64,000 bases of DNA. It comes from Acidimicrobiia bacterium (lineage in GTDB: Bacteria; Actinomycetota; Acidimicrobiia; IMCC26256; JAOSJL01). The stretch lies in contig JAOSJL010000003.1 in assembly GCA_027494115.1 (NCBI GenBank), positions 43,016-107,015 on the forward strand, read 5' to 3'. Below are positions 36,150-44,696 of this stretch, piece by piece. Position 1 is the first letter of the stretch; each line of letters starts with the position of its first letter. Below the pieces are notes generated by a model. The model was given only the letters and a program-made list of their open reading frames with translations. It made no database searches and was not told the DNA's origin. Position numbers and translations under genes: made by a program.

Positions 36150-36894
36150 GCTGAGGCCCATCGTCCATCCCCCCGGCCTGCTCGCGCGTCGCAGCGCGGA
36201 GCACTGGGCCGGCCGCTGGTACATGCGGCGCCTCTCGGTCTACGCGACCTGGATCCTCGTCCGCACGGGTCTGAGCGCCAATGCCGTCACGGGCCTGATG
36301 ATCGTTGTCGGGCTCGTCGGTGCCGCTGCCATCTCGACCGGCGGCATCGCCGGCGCCGCGGCGGGCGTGGTGCTGATCCAGGTGTACCTGCTGCTCGACT
36401 GCTCCGACGGCGAGGTCGCCCGATGGCGCGAGACGCAGAGCATGACCGGCGTCTACCTCGACAGGCTCGGCCACTACCTCGTCGAGGCCTCGATCCTCGT
36501 CGCGCTCGGTGCCCGTGCCGGCTCGTGGGACGCGCCATGGCTCGCGGCCGGGCTCGCCGCAGGGATGTTGGTGATGCTCGAGAAGGCCGAGACAGACCTC
36601 GTCGACGTCGCGCGGCACCGCGCCGGGCGCTCGCCTGCCCTCGACGAGTCGGCGGTGATGCGTTCGCCGGCACTGGCCCGCGGCCGGCGTCTGGCGGGCT
36701 ACCTGCCGCTCCACCGCGTGACCCACGCCGTCGAGGCGTCGCTGCTGATCCTGGTGGCCGCCGTCGTGAGCGAGGCGACCGACTCGATCCGGCCGACCCG
36801 CGCGCTGATGGTCGCGATGCTCGCCGTCACCGCGCTCACGGCCGTCCTGCACCTGGTCAGCGTCCTCTCCTCCAGCCGGTTGCGGGACGCGTGA
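36121..36894 (+). CDS. CDP-alcohol phosphatidyltransferase family membrane protein
   Basis: 257 residues with about six hydrophobic segments. The family motif D-x2-DG-x2-AR-x8-G-x3-D-x3-D is seen as LLDCSDGEVARWRETQSM then TGVYLDRLGH, so the last Asp is replaced by His. It would transfer a phospho-alcohol from a CDP-alcohol onto an acceptor in the membrane. With the two preceding genes it forms a pathway: G1P made, activated with CTP, then transferred. The His substitution at the usual general-base position is odd and could reflect a subfamily with another acceptor. It overlaps the dehydrogenase by 29 bases and the next gene by GTGA. Confidence 0.82.
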   Translation: MRSSKPSIAELRPIVHPPGLLARRSAEHWAGRWYMRRLSVYATWILVRTGLSANAVTGLMIVVGLVGAAAISTGGIAGAAAGVVLIQVYLLLDCSDGEVARWRETQSMTGVYLDRLGHYLVEASILVALGARAGSWDAPWLAAGLAAGMLVMLEKAETDLVDVARHRAGRSPALDESAVMRSPALARGRRLAGYLPLHRVTHAVEASLLILVAAVVSEATDSIRPTRALMVAMLAVTALTAVLHLVSVLSSSRLRDA

Positions 36895-37747
36895 AGGCGG
36901 CCTGGGTCCTGCTGACGACGGGTGGGCGACCCGCCGAGCTGCAGGCGGCCGTCGCGTCGATCGCCGACCAGACGCCGAAGCGCGAGTCCCCGGAGATCCT
37001 GGTGGTCGGCAACGGCGCCGTGGTCGATCCGCCGCCCCCGGCCACCGTACTCACCCTCCCCGAGAACGTCGGCGTCGCCGCGGGCCGCAACGCGGGTGTG
37101 TCGGCCACGAGCGGCGACGTCGTCTTCTTCCTGGACGACGACGCTGCGTGCGCCTCGACGACGCTCACCGCGGCGACGCTCCGGGCGTTCGCCGACGACG
37201 ACCGGCTCGGCATCGTCTCGTTCCGCGTCTCCGATCCGTCGGGCGACACGCAGCGGCGCCACGTTCCTCGACTCAGGGTCGGGGATCCCGCCACGTCGTC
37301 GCAGGTCACCACCTTCCTCGGTGGTGCGTGCGCTATCCGCCGAGCGCTCCTGAGAGAGGTCGGGGATATCCGGACGCGTTCTTCTACGCGATGGAGGAGA
37401 CAGACCTGGCGTGGCGCGCGCTCGACGCAGGCTGGCGCATCGAGTACCGGGGCGACCTCCTCGTGCACCATCCGGCCACCACACCGACCCGGCACGGCGG
37501 CGCGCTCAGGCACACGGCGCGCAACCGTGCGTGGCTCGCACGCAGGCGACTCCCACTGCCCCTGGTGCCCGTCTACCTCGGCGTCTGGTGCGCGCTCACC
37601 CTCGCCCGGGCCAGATCTGTCTCGGCGGCCCGGGAGACGCTCTCGGGATTCCTCTCGGGGCTACGAGAGCCTGCTGGTGAGCGGCGACCCATCAGGTGGC
37701 GGACTGTCTGGCTGATGACCCGGCTCGGACGGCCACCGATCGTCTGA
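36891..37747 (+). CDS. GT2 family glycosyltransferase (frameshifted)
   Basis: About 285 residues. GT-A features: AAWVLLTTGGRPAELQAAVA, ILVVGNGAVVDPPPP, LPENVGVAAGRNAGVSATSG and the DxD-like VVFFLDDDAACAS. A shift at about 37365 in a GGGGA run restores YPDAFFYAMEETDLAWRALD, the ETDLAWR donor/acceptor motif of this family. It ends with HHPATTPTRHGGALRHTARN. GTG 36891 overlaps the stop of the CDP-alcohol enzyme, so it belongs to the same cassette and may add the sugar that receives the phospho-polyol. Confidence 0.82.
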
Positions 37748-37781
37748 GCCGCGCGACGACCTCGACCGCTCCCTCGGCTGT

Positions 37782-38744
37782 CTAGACGCCCTGTTCGCGT
37801 GCCGCCCGGCGCTGCTCGCGCCTCGCACGCTTCGCCCTCCTGCGCGCGGCTTCCCGATCCTCGACCGCTCCCACGCCGCCGGCAGACGCGTCTCCCGACG
37901 CGCCCGCCGCGTCGCCGTCGTCACTCACGTCCGCTGCGCCCGCCTCGTCGTTCTCGTCGTCGGAGGCGTCCTCCGCCTTCGTGTACGCCTCCACGATCTC
38001 CTCGGGCGTGCCGTCCATCACAAGTCGCCCTTGCTCCAGCCAGACGGCCCTGGTGCACGATCGGATGATCTCGTCGAGGCCGTGGCTGACGAGCAGCACC
38101 GTCCCGGCGCCGGCCCTGATCTCCTCGACCCTGCGCGCGCTCCGTCTTCTGAACTTGCGGTCGCCCACGGCGAGCGCCTCGTCGATGAGGAGGATCTCCG
38201 GGGTCACAGCCGTGGCAATTGCGAAGTGCAGGCGGGCGCGCATCCCCGACGAGTACGCCTTCATCGGGAGATCGATGAAGCGCCGCAGCCCGGCAAAGCG
38301 GACGATGTCGTCGAAGCGCTCCTCGATCTCCTTGTTGGAGAGGCCGAGCACGAGGCCTCCGATGTAGATGTTCTGCCGACCCGACAGCTTCGGCTTCAAC
38401 GCCGCGCCGACGCCCAGGAACGCGGGCTGGGAACGGGCGTAGACCGCCCCGTCGGAGATGGGAAGCAGCCCCGAGATCGCCCGGAGCAGAGTCGACTTGC
38501 CCGCCCCGTTGGAGCCGACGACACCCACGGCCTCACCGGCATGGATGTCGAGCGTGACCCCGCGCACGGCGTGGATCGAGCGATAGCGACGCGGCTTGAT
38601 GCCCTCTTCGAGGATGTCGTCGAGCCTCAGGTGCCGCTGCTCGTACACGCGGTAGGTGACGTGAACGTCTTCCAGGCGGATCGACACCGGTCCCGCGTCG
38701 GCAGATGCTCCGGACGCGGCGACCGGCGACTCAGATCCTTCCAT
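37782..38744 (-). CDS. wzt: Second polysaccharide ABC exporter ATP-binding protein (Wzt/TagH-like)
   Basis: About 320 residues. VYEQRHLRLDDILEEGIKPR, Walker A GSNGAGKST, SQPAFLGVGAALKPKLSGRQ, signature AYSSGMRARLHFAIA and LLIDEALAVGDRKF are typical of teichoic-acid/O-antigen exporters. In place of a carbohydrate-binding domain there is a low-complexity acidic stretch (DASDDENDEAGAADVSDDGD) and a strongly basic end (RRRAKRARREQRRAAREQGV). This exporter is therefore probably of the TagH-like, modification-independent class, unlike the one at 20026. ATG 38744 overlaps the permease stop by 14 bases. Confidence 0.88.
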   Translation of the reverse strand: MEGSESPVAASGASADAGPVSIRLEDVHVTYRVYEQRHLRLDDILEEGIKPRRYRSIHAVRGVTLDIHAGEAVGVVGSNGAGKSTLLRAISGLLPISDGAVYARSQPAFLGVGAALKPKLSGRQNIYIGGLVLGLSNKEIEERFDDIVRFAGLRRFIDLPMKAYSSGMRARLHFAIATAVTPEILLIDEALAVGDRKFRRRSARRVEEIRAGAGTVLLVSHGLDEIIRSCTRAVWLEQGRLVMDGTPEEIVEAYTKAEDASDDENDEAGAADVSDDGDAAGASGDASAGGVGAVEDREAARRRAKRARREQRRAAREQGV

Positions 38745-39603
38745 AGGACTTCTCCCCGGCCTTGAAGAAGAAGAACCCGGCGACGAAGAGCACCATCGCC
38801 CAGAAGAATGCCGTGAACCACAGGATCGTGGGTGCGGGTTGACCGAAGACCGCGTGACGAGCCAGCGAGGTGACGGCGTAGACGGGATTGAAGTTGAAGA
38901 CTTGGCGCAAGCGCGGACTGTCGATCTTGTTCTCGACCTCGTACAGGATCCCAGACATGTAGAAGACGACCCGAAGCGCGAAGGGCAGCACGTTCTCGAA
39001 GTCACGGAATATCGTCGTGAGACGTGCGGTGATGAACGCGATACCGAAGTTGAATACGACCTGGATGACCATCACGATGAGCAGAAGCGCCCAGAACGGG
39101 CTCGGACGCACGCCGGTCGCGAGCGCGACCATGAACATCACGACCACGGCGGGCAGGTACGCGAGACCCTCGCTCAGGACCGTGGAGACCGGGAGGATGA
39201 CTCGAGGGAAGCCGATCGAACGGATCAGGCTCTCATTCGAGACGATCGACCTGGCGCCCTTGATCGCCGATCGCTGCGTGAAGTGGTAGGTGAAGACCCC
39301 GACGGCCAGGAAGGTGAGGAAGTTGTCGAGGCCGCGGTCGGTCTTGAGGATGATGGCGAAGACGAAGAAGTAGACGCCCACCTGCATCAGAGGGTTGAGG
39401 ACGTGCCAGGCGCTGCCCAGCACGGTGTCGAGGTTCTGCGATCGGAACTCGGAGACCGGCACCGAGAGCACGTACTCCCGCCGGTCCCAGACGGATCTCA
39501 GATAATCGACCAGGGGCTGGTTGGTGCCTAGGCGGACCAGACCTTGTTCGCGCGGATCGCCGTCACCGGCTGTGATCGCTGCTATGACTCCTCCATCTGC
39601 CAT
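38731..39603 (-). CDS. wzm: Second polysaccharide ABC exporter permease (Wzm/TagG-like)
   Basis: 290 residues, intact, ABC-2 permease. REYVLSVPVSEFRSQNLDTV and LGSAWHVLNPLMQVGVYFFV form the N-terminal signature. Later segments are SLIRSIGFPRVILPVSTVLS, FMVALATGVRPSPFWALLLI and NFNPVYAVTSLARHAVFG. It pairs with the downstream ATPase. The 250 bases on its 5' side separate it from the divergent SPFH gene and have no gene; promoters for both should lie there. Confidence 0.9.
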   Translation of the reverse strand: MADGGVIAAITAGDGDPREQGLVRLGTNQPLVDYLRSVWDRREYVLSVPVSEFRSQNLDTVLGSAWHVLNPLMQVGVYFFVFAIILKTDRGLDNFLTFLAVGVFTYHFTQRSAIKGARSIVSNESLIRSIGFPRVILPVSTVLSEGLAYLPAVVVMFMVALATGVRPSPFWALLLIVMVIQVVFNFGIAFITARLTTIFRDFENVLPFALRVVFYMSGILYEVENKIDSPRLRQVFNFNPVYAVTSLARHAVFGQPAPTILWFTAFFWAMVLFVAGFFFFKAGEKSYGRI

Positions 39604-39853
39604 CGGGGAGCACCATGTCTCGTGAGCACCGGGGTGTGCGGCCCGGCCCGGCCGGCGCCGACCTCGACCTGCAAGCGTCCGACCGGATCACGCACCGGGC
39701 GGAGCCGGGCCAGCGTACCCGCAGTCCTGTCGTCGGGGCTCACGGTTCGGCCCTCGCTCCGTCGGATTCCACCACGGGCATGCAACCGGCGGTAGCGTCA
39801 CCAATCCGAGATGTCGGCGGTGAGATCCGCTCCCGAGTGTAGGAGGACTCCAT

Positions 39854-40936
39854 ATGGCGTTCTTCATCCTGTCCCTGATTTCACTCGCTGCAGCGGTATG
39901 GGTGATGCAGCGCACGCGGCACCGCCGCGCCGCGGAGGGCAGGCGTTCCAGGGCGACGAGGATCTTCATCGGCGTGCCCGTGGGTCTCGCCGTGCTGTTC
40001 ATGGCCCTCTCGGCGGTGCGCGTGGTACCGGCGGGACACGTCGGCGTTCCCGTCGTCTTCGGGCGAGTCGGCAAGCGCGTCGGACCGGGCATCCATCTCG
40101 TCAACCCGGTCACCGACATGAGGAACATGTCGGTGCGGACTGAGCAGTACACGATGGCGAGCACCGGTCTCGCCGCGGGTGCTGTCGCCGACGACTCGGT
40201 CGACGTTCTCGGACGCGACGGCGCGGCCGGACGTGTGAACGCGACGCTCCTCTACAAGCTCGACCGCACATCGGCATCGACTCTCTACAGCGAGATCGGC
40301 AGCGACTACATGGACAAGGTGATCCGCCCCTCGGCGCGATCCTGTGTGCGCAGCGCCTTCGCGCACTTCGACATGGTCGAGGCCGCCACGACGTCGTGGG
40401 CGAGCGTCGACGACGACATCACCGAGTGCCTGAAGGGCAAACTCGAGCCGAGCGGTATCGTCGTACAGGACTTCCAGCTCCGTGAGCTCGACCTCGACGA
40501 CCAGGTTCAGAGGGCGATCGACGCCAAGGTCGCAGCTCAGCAGGCCGCCGAACGCCAGCAGTTCGAGCTTGCAAAAGCCGAACAGCAGGCCAACATCAGG
40601 CGCGTCGAGGCCCACGCCACCGCCGACTCCCAACAGATCCTCGCGTGCGGCGGTGAGGTGAAGGAGGAGATCCGCGACGGACGTGCGGTCAACGTCGTGG
40701 TGCCCAAGCCGATCGACAGGTGCTCGCAGGCTCAGCTGACGCCTCAGTACCTGCAGTTCACCTACATCCAGGCGCTGAAGGAGCTGGTCAACTCGCCGAA
40801 CAACTCGACGATCATCCTCCCGTTCGACGAGAACCTCACGCCGCTGCTCAACGTCGAGGGATCGAGCACCCCGATAGCGACCGCTCCGTCGACTGCTCCC
40901 CCGTCGACCACTGCCCCGACAACCACTGCCCCGTAG
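39854..40936 (+). CDS. SPFH/Band 7 (prohibitin-like) membrane protein
   Basis: 360 residues. A first membrane helix (FFILSLISLAAAVWVM) and a second one (IFIGVPVGLAVLFMALSAV) precede an SPFH domain (VVPAGHVGVPVVFGRVGKRV, GIHLVNPVTDMRNMSVRTEQ). A charged coiled-coil follows (RAIDAKVAAQQAAERQQFEL, AEQQANIRRVEAHATADSQQ). The tail is Thr/Pro-rich (TAPSTAPPSTTAPTTTAP). Such proteins form large membrane cages that organise proteases or lipid domains. Broken pieces of this gene recur at 42417-42620, after the DUF4143 ATPase. Confidence 0.87.
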   Translation: MAFFILSLISLAAAVWVMQRTRHRRAAEGRRSRATRIFIGVPVGLAVLFMALSAVRVVPAGHVGVPVVFGRVGKRVGPGIHLVNPVTDMRNMSVRTEQYTMASTGLAAGAVADDSVDVLGRDGAAGRVNATLLYKLDRTSASTLYSEIGSDYMDKVIRPSARSCVRSAFAHFDMVEAATTSWASVDDDITECLKGKLEPSGIVVQDFQLRELDLDDQVQRAIDAKVAAQQAAERQQFELAKAEQQANIRRVEAHATADSQQILACGGEVKEEIRDGRAVNVVVPKPIDRCSQAQLTPQYLQFTYIQALKELVNSPNNSTIILPFDENLTPLLNVEGSSTPIATAPSTAPPSTTAPTTTAP

Positions 40937-40981
40937 CGCCGTCGGAGGTCGTCATCACCCGAGCCGGAACCGCCTCTCCGG

Positions 40982-41057
40982 CTCCGCATGAGGGGAGACC
41001 TCCAACTCCGCACGTAGTTGGGCTCCAAATCCGCAACAGAACCCCTCCGGCTCCGCA
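40982..41057. promoter_or_regulatory. Four CTCCGCA-type direct repeats upstream of the DUF4143 ATPase
   Basis: CTCCGCA at 40982, 41006 and 41051, and ATCCGCA at 41029, spaced 22-24 bases, that is about two helical turns. The first and last share CTCCGGCTCCGCA. The array ends about 25 bases before the chosen ATPase start. Regular helical spacing just upstream of a gene suggests operator sites, or remnants of the event that placed the gene here. The flanking coding DNA has no such repeats. Confidence 0.5.
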
Positions 41058-41080
41058 AGTTATGGCTAGGATGGGTGGCT

Positions 41081-42350
41081 GTGGACCAGCTGCTCACCGC
41101 CATCGTGCCCCGACGGGTCGAGGCCGTCGCGCTCGACCGGCTCCGCGAGGAGCCGGTCGTGCTCCTGCAGGGTCCCAGGTCCGTGGGCAAGTCCACCTTG
41201 CTCCGACGACTGGCCAACGAGACCGGGGCTCGGCTGTTGGACCTCGACGACGTTGCCACCCGGGACGCGGTGGCATCGGATCCGGCGACCTTTGTCGCCG
41301 GGCCGGAGCCCGTGTTCATCGACGAGTACCAGCGCGTGCCGCTCGTTCTCGACGCCGTCAAGGCGGAGCTCAACCGGGACGGGCGCCCTGGTCGGTTCGT
41401 CCTCACGGGGTCGGCTCGTCACGAGTCACTGCCGGCAGCCGCGCAGGCGCTCACCGGTCGGCTGCATCGGCTCCCGGTGTACCCGCTGTCGCAGGGCGAG
41501 ATCGTCGGTGTCGAGGAACATCTGCTCGATCGGCTCTTCGCCGGCGACGTCGGGGAGCTGACCGGTCGAACCGCGAGCACCGCACGCGAGGAGTACCTCG
41601 GACGGGTCGTCGCAGGCGGCTTCCCGATCCCGCTGACGCGCGATACCGCAGCCGGACGTTCCCGATGGTTCGACGACTACGTTCGGCTCACGGTGGAACG
41701 CGATGTGCGGGAGCTCGCGCGGGTCGAGCAAGCGGCCGTCCTTCCCAAGCTCCTGGAGCGACTGGCCGGCCAGACCGGACAGGTCCTCAACCTCGCGCGA
41801 GCGTCACAGGTCCTGCACGTCAGCGAGCGAACGGCGGACAACTACCTGCGCTTGCTCGAAGCCGTGTTCCTGGTGCACAGGTTGCCGGCGTGGGGAACGA
41901 CGCTCAGGTCGCGAGCGGCATCGCGTCCGAAGATCCATGTGGTGGACTCGGGCGTGGCGGCGCGGCTGCTTCCGTCTCACCCCGGACAAGCTGGCGCGTC
42001 GGGACCCAACGGCGCTGACCGAGCTCGGCCACCTCCTCGAGACGTTCGTGGTGGGCGAGTTGATGAAGCAGGCGTCGTGGCTCGATGGGGTCGCCGGGGT
42101 GGGTCACTGGCGGACCCGCGACGGAGACGAGGTGGACCTCGTCGTGGAGCGGAACGACGGCGGCGTAGTCGCGTTCGAGGTGAAGGCATCGCAACGTGTC
42201 GACGCCCGCGAGGTCGCCCCACTGCGCAAGCTCCGCGATGCCGTAGGCTCCGCGTTCATCGCGGGGGTCGTGCTCCATCTTGGCGCGCAGTCGTACAGCT
42301 CCGAGGAACGTCTCCATGTGCTCTCGGTCGACCAGCTGTGGCGTCGTTGA
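41081..42350 (+). CDS. AAA ATPase with C-terminal DUF4143 domain (frameshifted)
   Basis: About 423 residues. The AAA part has Walker A QGPRSVGKSTLLRRLANE, EPVFIDEYQRVPLVLDAVKA (Walker B) and RFVLTGSARHESLPAAAQAL (sensor). The C-terminal part, after a shift at about 41972 where one C seems to have been added, gives RLTPDKLARRDPTALTELGH and LLETFVVGELMKQASW. It then has the nuclease-like DGDEVDLVVERNDGGVVAFEVKAS. This last stretch resembles the D..(E)xK core of PD-(D/E)XK nucleases. Such ATPases are widespread, scattered and often move between genomes; function unknown. GTG 41081 is a provisional start (GTG 41075 and TTG 41018 are alternatives). Confidence 0.8.
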
Positions 42351-42416
42351 TCGGTTGCTCGCAGGCGACTCGGCGCCCGTAGCGCAGCCCTGTTCACGAA
42401 GACGAAGAAGATCGCC

Positions 42417-42620
42417 GTGCGTGCGGAGCAGCACATGATGGCGAGCACCGGTCGCGCCGAGGAGGCTGGTCAACTCCCCGAACAGCTCGACGATCATCCT
42501 CCCGTTCGACGAGAACCTCACGCCGCTGCTCAACGTCGGGGATCGAGCACCCCGATAGCGACCGCTCCATCGACTGCTCCCCCGACGACCGCTGCTCCGT
42601 AGCGCCGTCGAGGGTCGTCA
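42417..42620 (+). pseudogene. Broken partial copy of the SPFH gene
   Basis: The piece GTGCGTGCGGAGCAG...ATGGCGAGCACCGGT matches 40131-40168 of the SPFH gene. It is joined after a large internal deletion to a copy of 40788-40957 (AACTC.CCGAACA.CTCGACGATC onward), including the end of the gene and the first bases after its stop (GTAGCGCCGTCG.GGTCGTCA). The reading frame is shifted, so no SPFH protein is made. With the intact gene at 39854 it brackets the DUF4143 ATPase, implying that the ATPase lies inside a local duplication. Confidence 0.85.
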
Positions 42621-44696
42621 GCGCGGGAGCCGGTAGTACACGCACTGCTCGTCGGCGCCGGCGCTCTCGAAGCCCGACTCCGCGAGGACCCTGCCGACGG
42701 CTCCCGGAGCGAGGACGGGCCTGATGCAGGCCGCGTCGACGTCGAGCACCCCGAGGGCATCCGCAAGCGCCGGCATCTCCTCCGGTGCGACTCCGTCGGC
42801 CGCCCCACGGGAGAGTAGAAGGCGCTCCGTGGCGTAGAAGCTCTTCTTCCGGCGGTCGTACACGTAGCGGTCGCGCGGGTTGACGGCCCGGACGTCGATG
42901 TCGATGATCGCCAGCGCGCCGCCGACGGGTTCCGGGGCCATCACCACGTCGCCCGGCCGCGAGAGAGAACGCAGGCGCTCGGCCGCTGCCAGGTCGCCCT
43001 CGGCGACATCCCACGACGGCCGGCCCACGGAGACCCCGTTCTCGGCCGACCACACGGGAGTCCCCTTCACGAGGAGCAACGCAAGGGCCGCCGCCGGCAG
43101 GGCTCCGAGCAGCGCGGATCGGGCCGCGCCGCGCGGCAGCAGCGCCGGAGAGGTAAGGGCCAGCCCGACAGCGGCCGGCACCGGGAGCACCCAGACCATG
43201 CGCCACAGGATGCTGCCCGCACCGGTGAGGTCATCGAGGAGACGGAGCGATCCGGGGCTGCAGAACGCCGCCAGGACCACCCCCGGGGCGAGCGCGAGTG
43301 CCAGCCGCGCGGAGCGATCACGCGTCGCCAGCCACGCCAGAAGGACGGCAGACGACGCGATCGCGAGCGCCGGGCCCCGACCGAGCGATGCATACCAGGG
43401 ATCGGCGGGATCCAGCCCACCCGATCCACCCAGCGGCGCCGGGGCCCCGACCTGGGCCACGAACGCGCCCGCGCGACCGGCTGCGAGTCGGAGCTCCCCA
43501 TCGCACCCCCGACGGAGCCCCCCCGGTGGCGGCGACCAGCCCCGCACCGAGCGGGTACACGAGCGCGGCTCCGGCGGTCAGGATCCTCCCCGGTGCCTCC
43601 ACCCCACACCTGCCACGCCCGCAACCGCCGCCAGGATCGTCACCGGGGGCCCGACGAGGACCGCCGTCGTCGTCAGCCCGACGCCGGCGACACTGCCGGC
43701 GACGAGGCCGGCGAGGGCGCGGCGGTCGCCGTCGCGCGCCCAGCGCAGCCCCCAGTGCCACAGGAGCGGCACGACCACGAAGAGGAAGACGACCTTGCCC
43801 TGCCATGCACGCGCGAACGACATGTTGCCGAACGAGGTGTGCACCGCTCCGTCGAGGGCTAGGAAGCCCGCGCCGGCGAGACACGCGAACGCGGGGGCCG
43901 GAGCGCGGAGGGTGCGGAGCAGCCGCCAGAGCGCGAGCACGCCGAGAGCCGAGACCATCGGAGCGAGCCAGAGGTACGCGACCGTCGGTGACCGCACCGG
44001 TAGGAGCCGCGCCACGGCACCCACGAGGGGCTCGATCGACGTAGGGGGCCTCTCGGGCCGGTCCGCGTGGAACACCTCGTCCGAGAAGAGCGTGTCGGCC
44101 TCGGGGAACGGCCCTCCCCTCTCCTCGACCCAGTTGGAGCGATTGAGCAGGAAGACGTCGTCGGCGTCGGGCCTCACCGTGACGGCCGAGAGCGTTGCGA
44201 AGACGACCGCGGCGCCCACGACGGCGACCGCACCGGCGGCCACGACTGGACGCGACCGCACCCCCGGGCGCGACGAGCCGCGCAGCAGCATGACCACGCC
44301 GCCGGACGAGACGACGATGCCTGCAGCCCAGAACCCGTACCATCCCGGCTCGTCGAGCACGCGGGCCCCGGCCGCGACGCCGGCGATCAGTCCGACGACG
44401 GCCAGCGCAGCCGCAGCGACTCCCGACGTCGTCACTTCCCCACGGGAGACGTCCTCCGGGGCGCCGATGCGCGCGAGCCGCCGAGCGGCGACGCCCGACG
44501 CCGCGCACGACACGGCCCAGACCACGAGCGTCACGTCTACCGACCACCCGAGCAGCACGGCCGCGTGGTAGCAGAGGGTCCATGCGGCAATCGCAGCGAC
44601 GAACGCCGTGAGGAGGCCGTCGGCGACAGAGGCGATCAGGTCTCCCCGCATCGGCCTGCCGCGCCGGCCGGCGTCGGCTCCGCCCGACGCGCTCAC
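42618..44696 (-). CDS. Large multi-pass membrane protein (DUF6077/GT-C-like; two frameshifts)
   Basis: About 690 residues. The first 370 form a series of membrane helices (LLTAFVAAIAAWTLCYHAAV; VVFLFVVVPLLWHWGLRWA) and a loop with DVFLLNRSNWVEERGGPFPE. Shifts at about 43587 and 43508 join it to a second hydrophobic half (ALAIASSAVLLAWLATRDRS, WRMVWVLPVPAAVGLALTSP) and a soluble tail ending GADEQCVYYRLPR. The layout is like GT-C glycosyltransferases and the DUF6077 proteins common in actinobacteria, but no catalytic motif is certain. Its GTG start overlaps the stop of the sulfotransferase gene. It may act in export or glycosylation. Confidence 0.65.

Noticed and set aside
34593..36224. A 543-codon minus-strand frame over the glycerol-1-phosphate dehydrogenase
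   Set aside because: Antisense shadow; the plus-strand gene has strong family motifs.
42880..44571. A 563-codon plus-strand frame rich in Arg, Pro and Thr
   Set aside because: Antisense shadow of the membrane protein gene; composition and lack of motifs show it is not coding.
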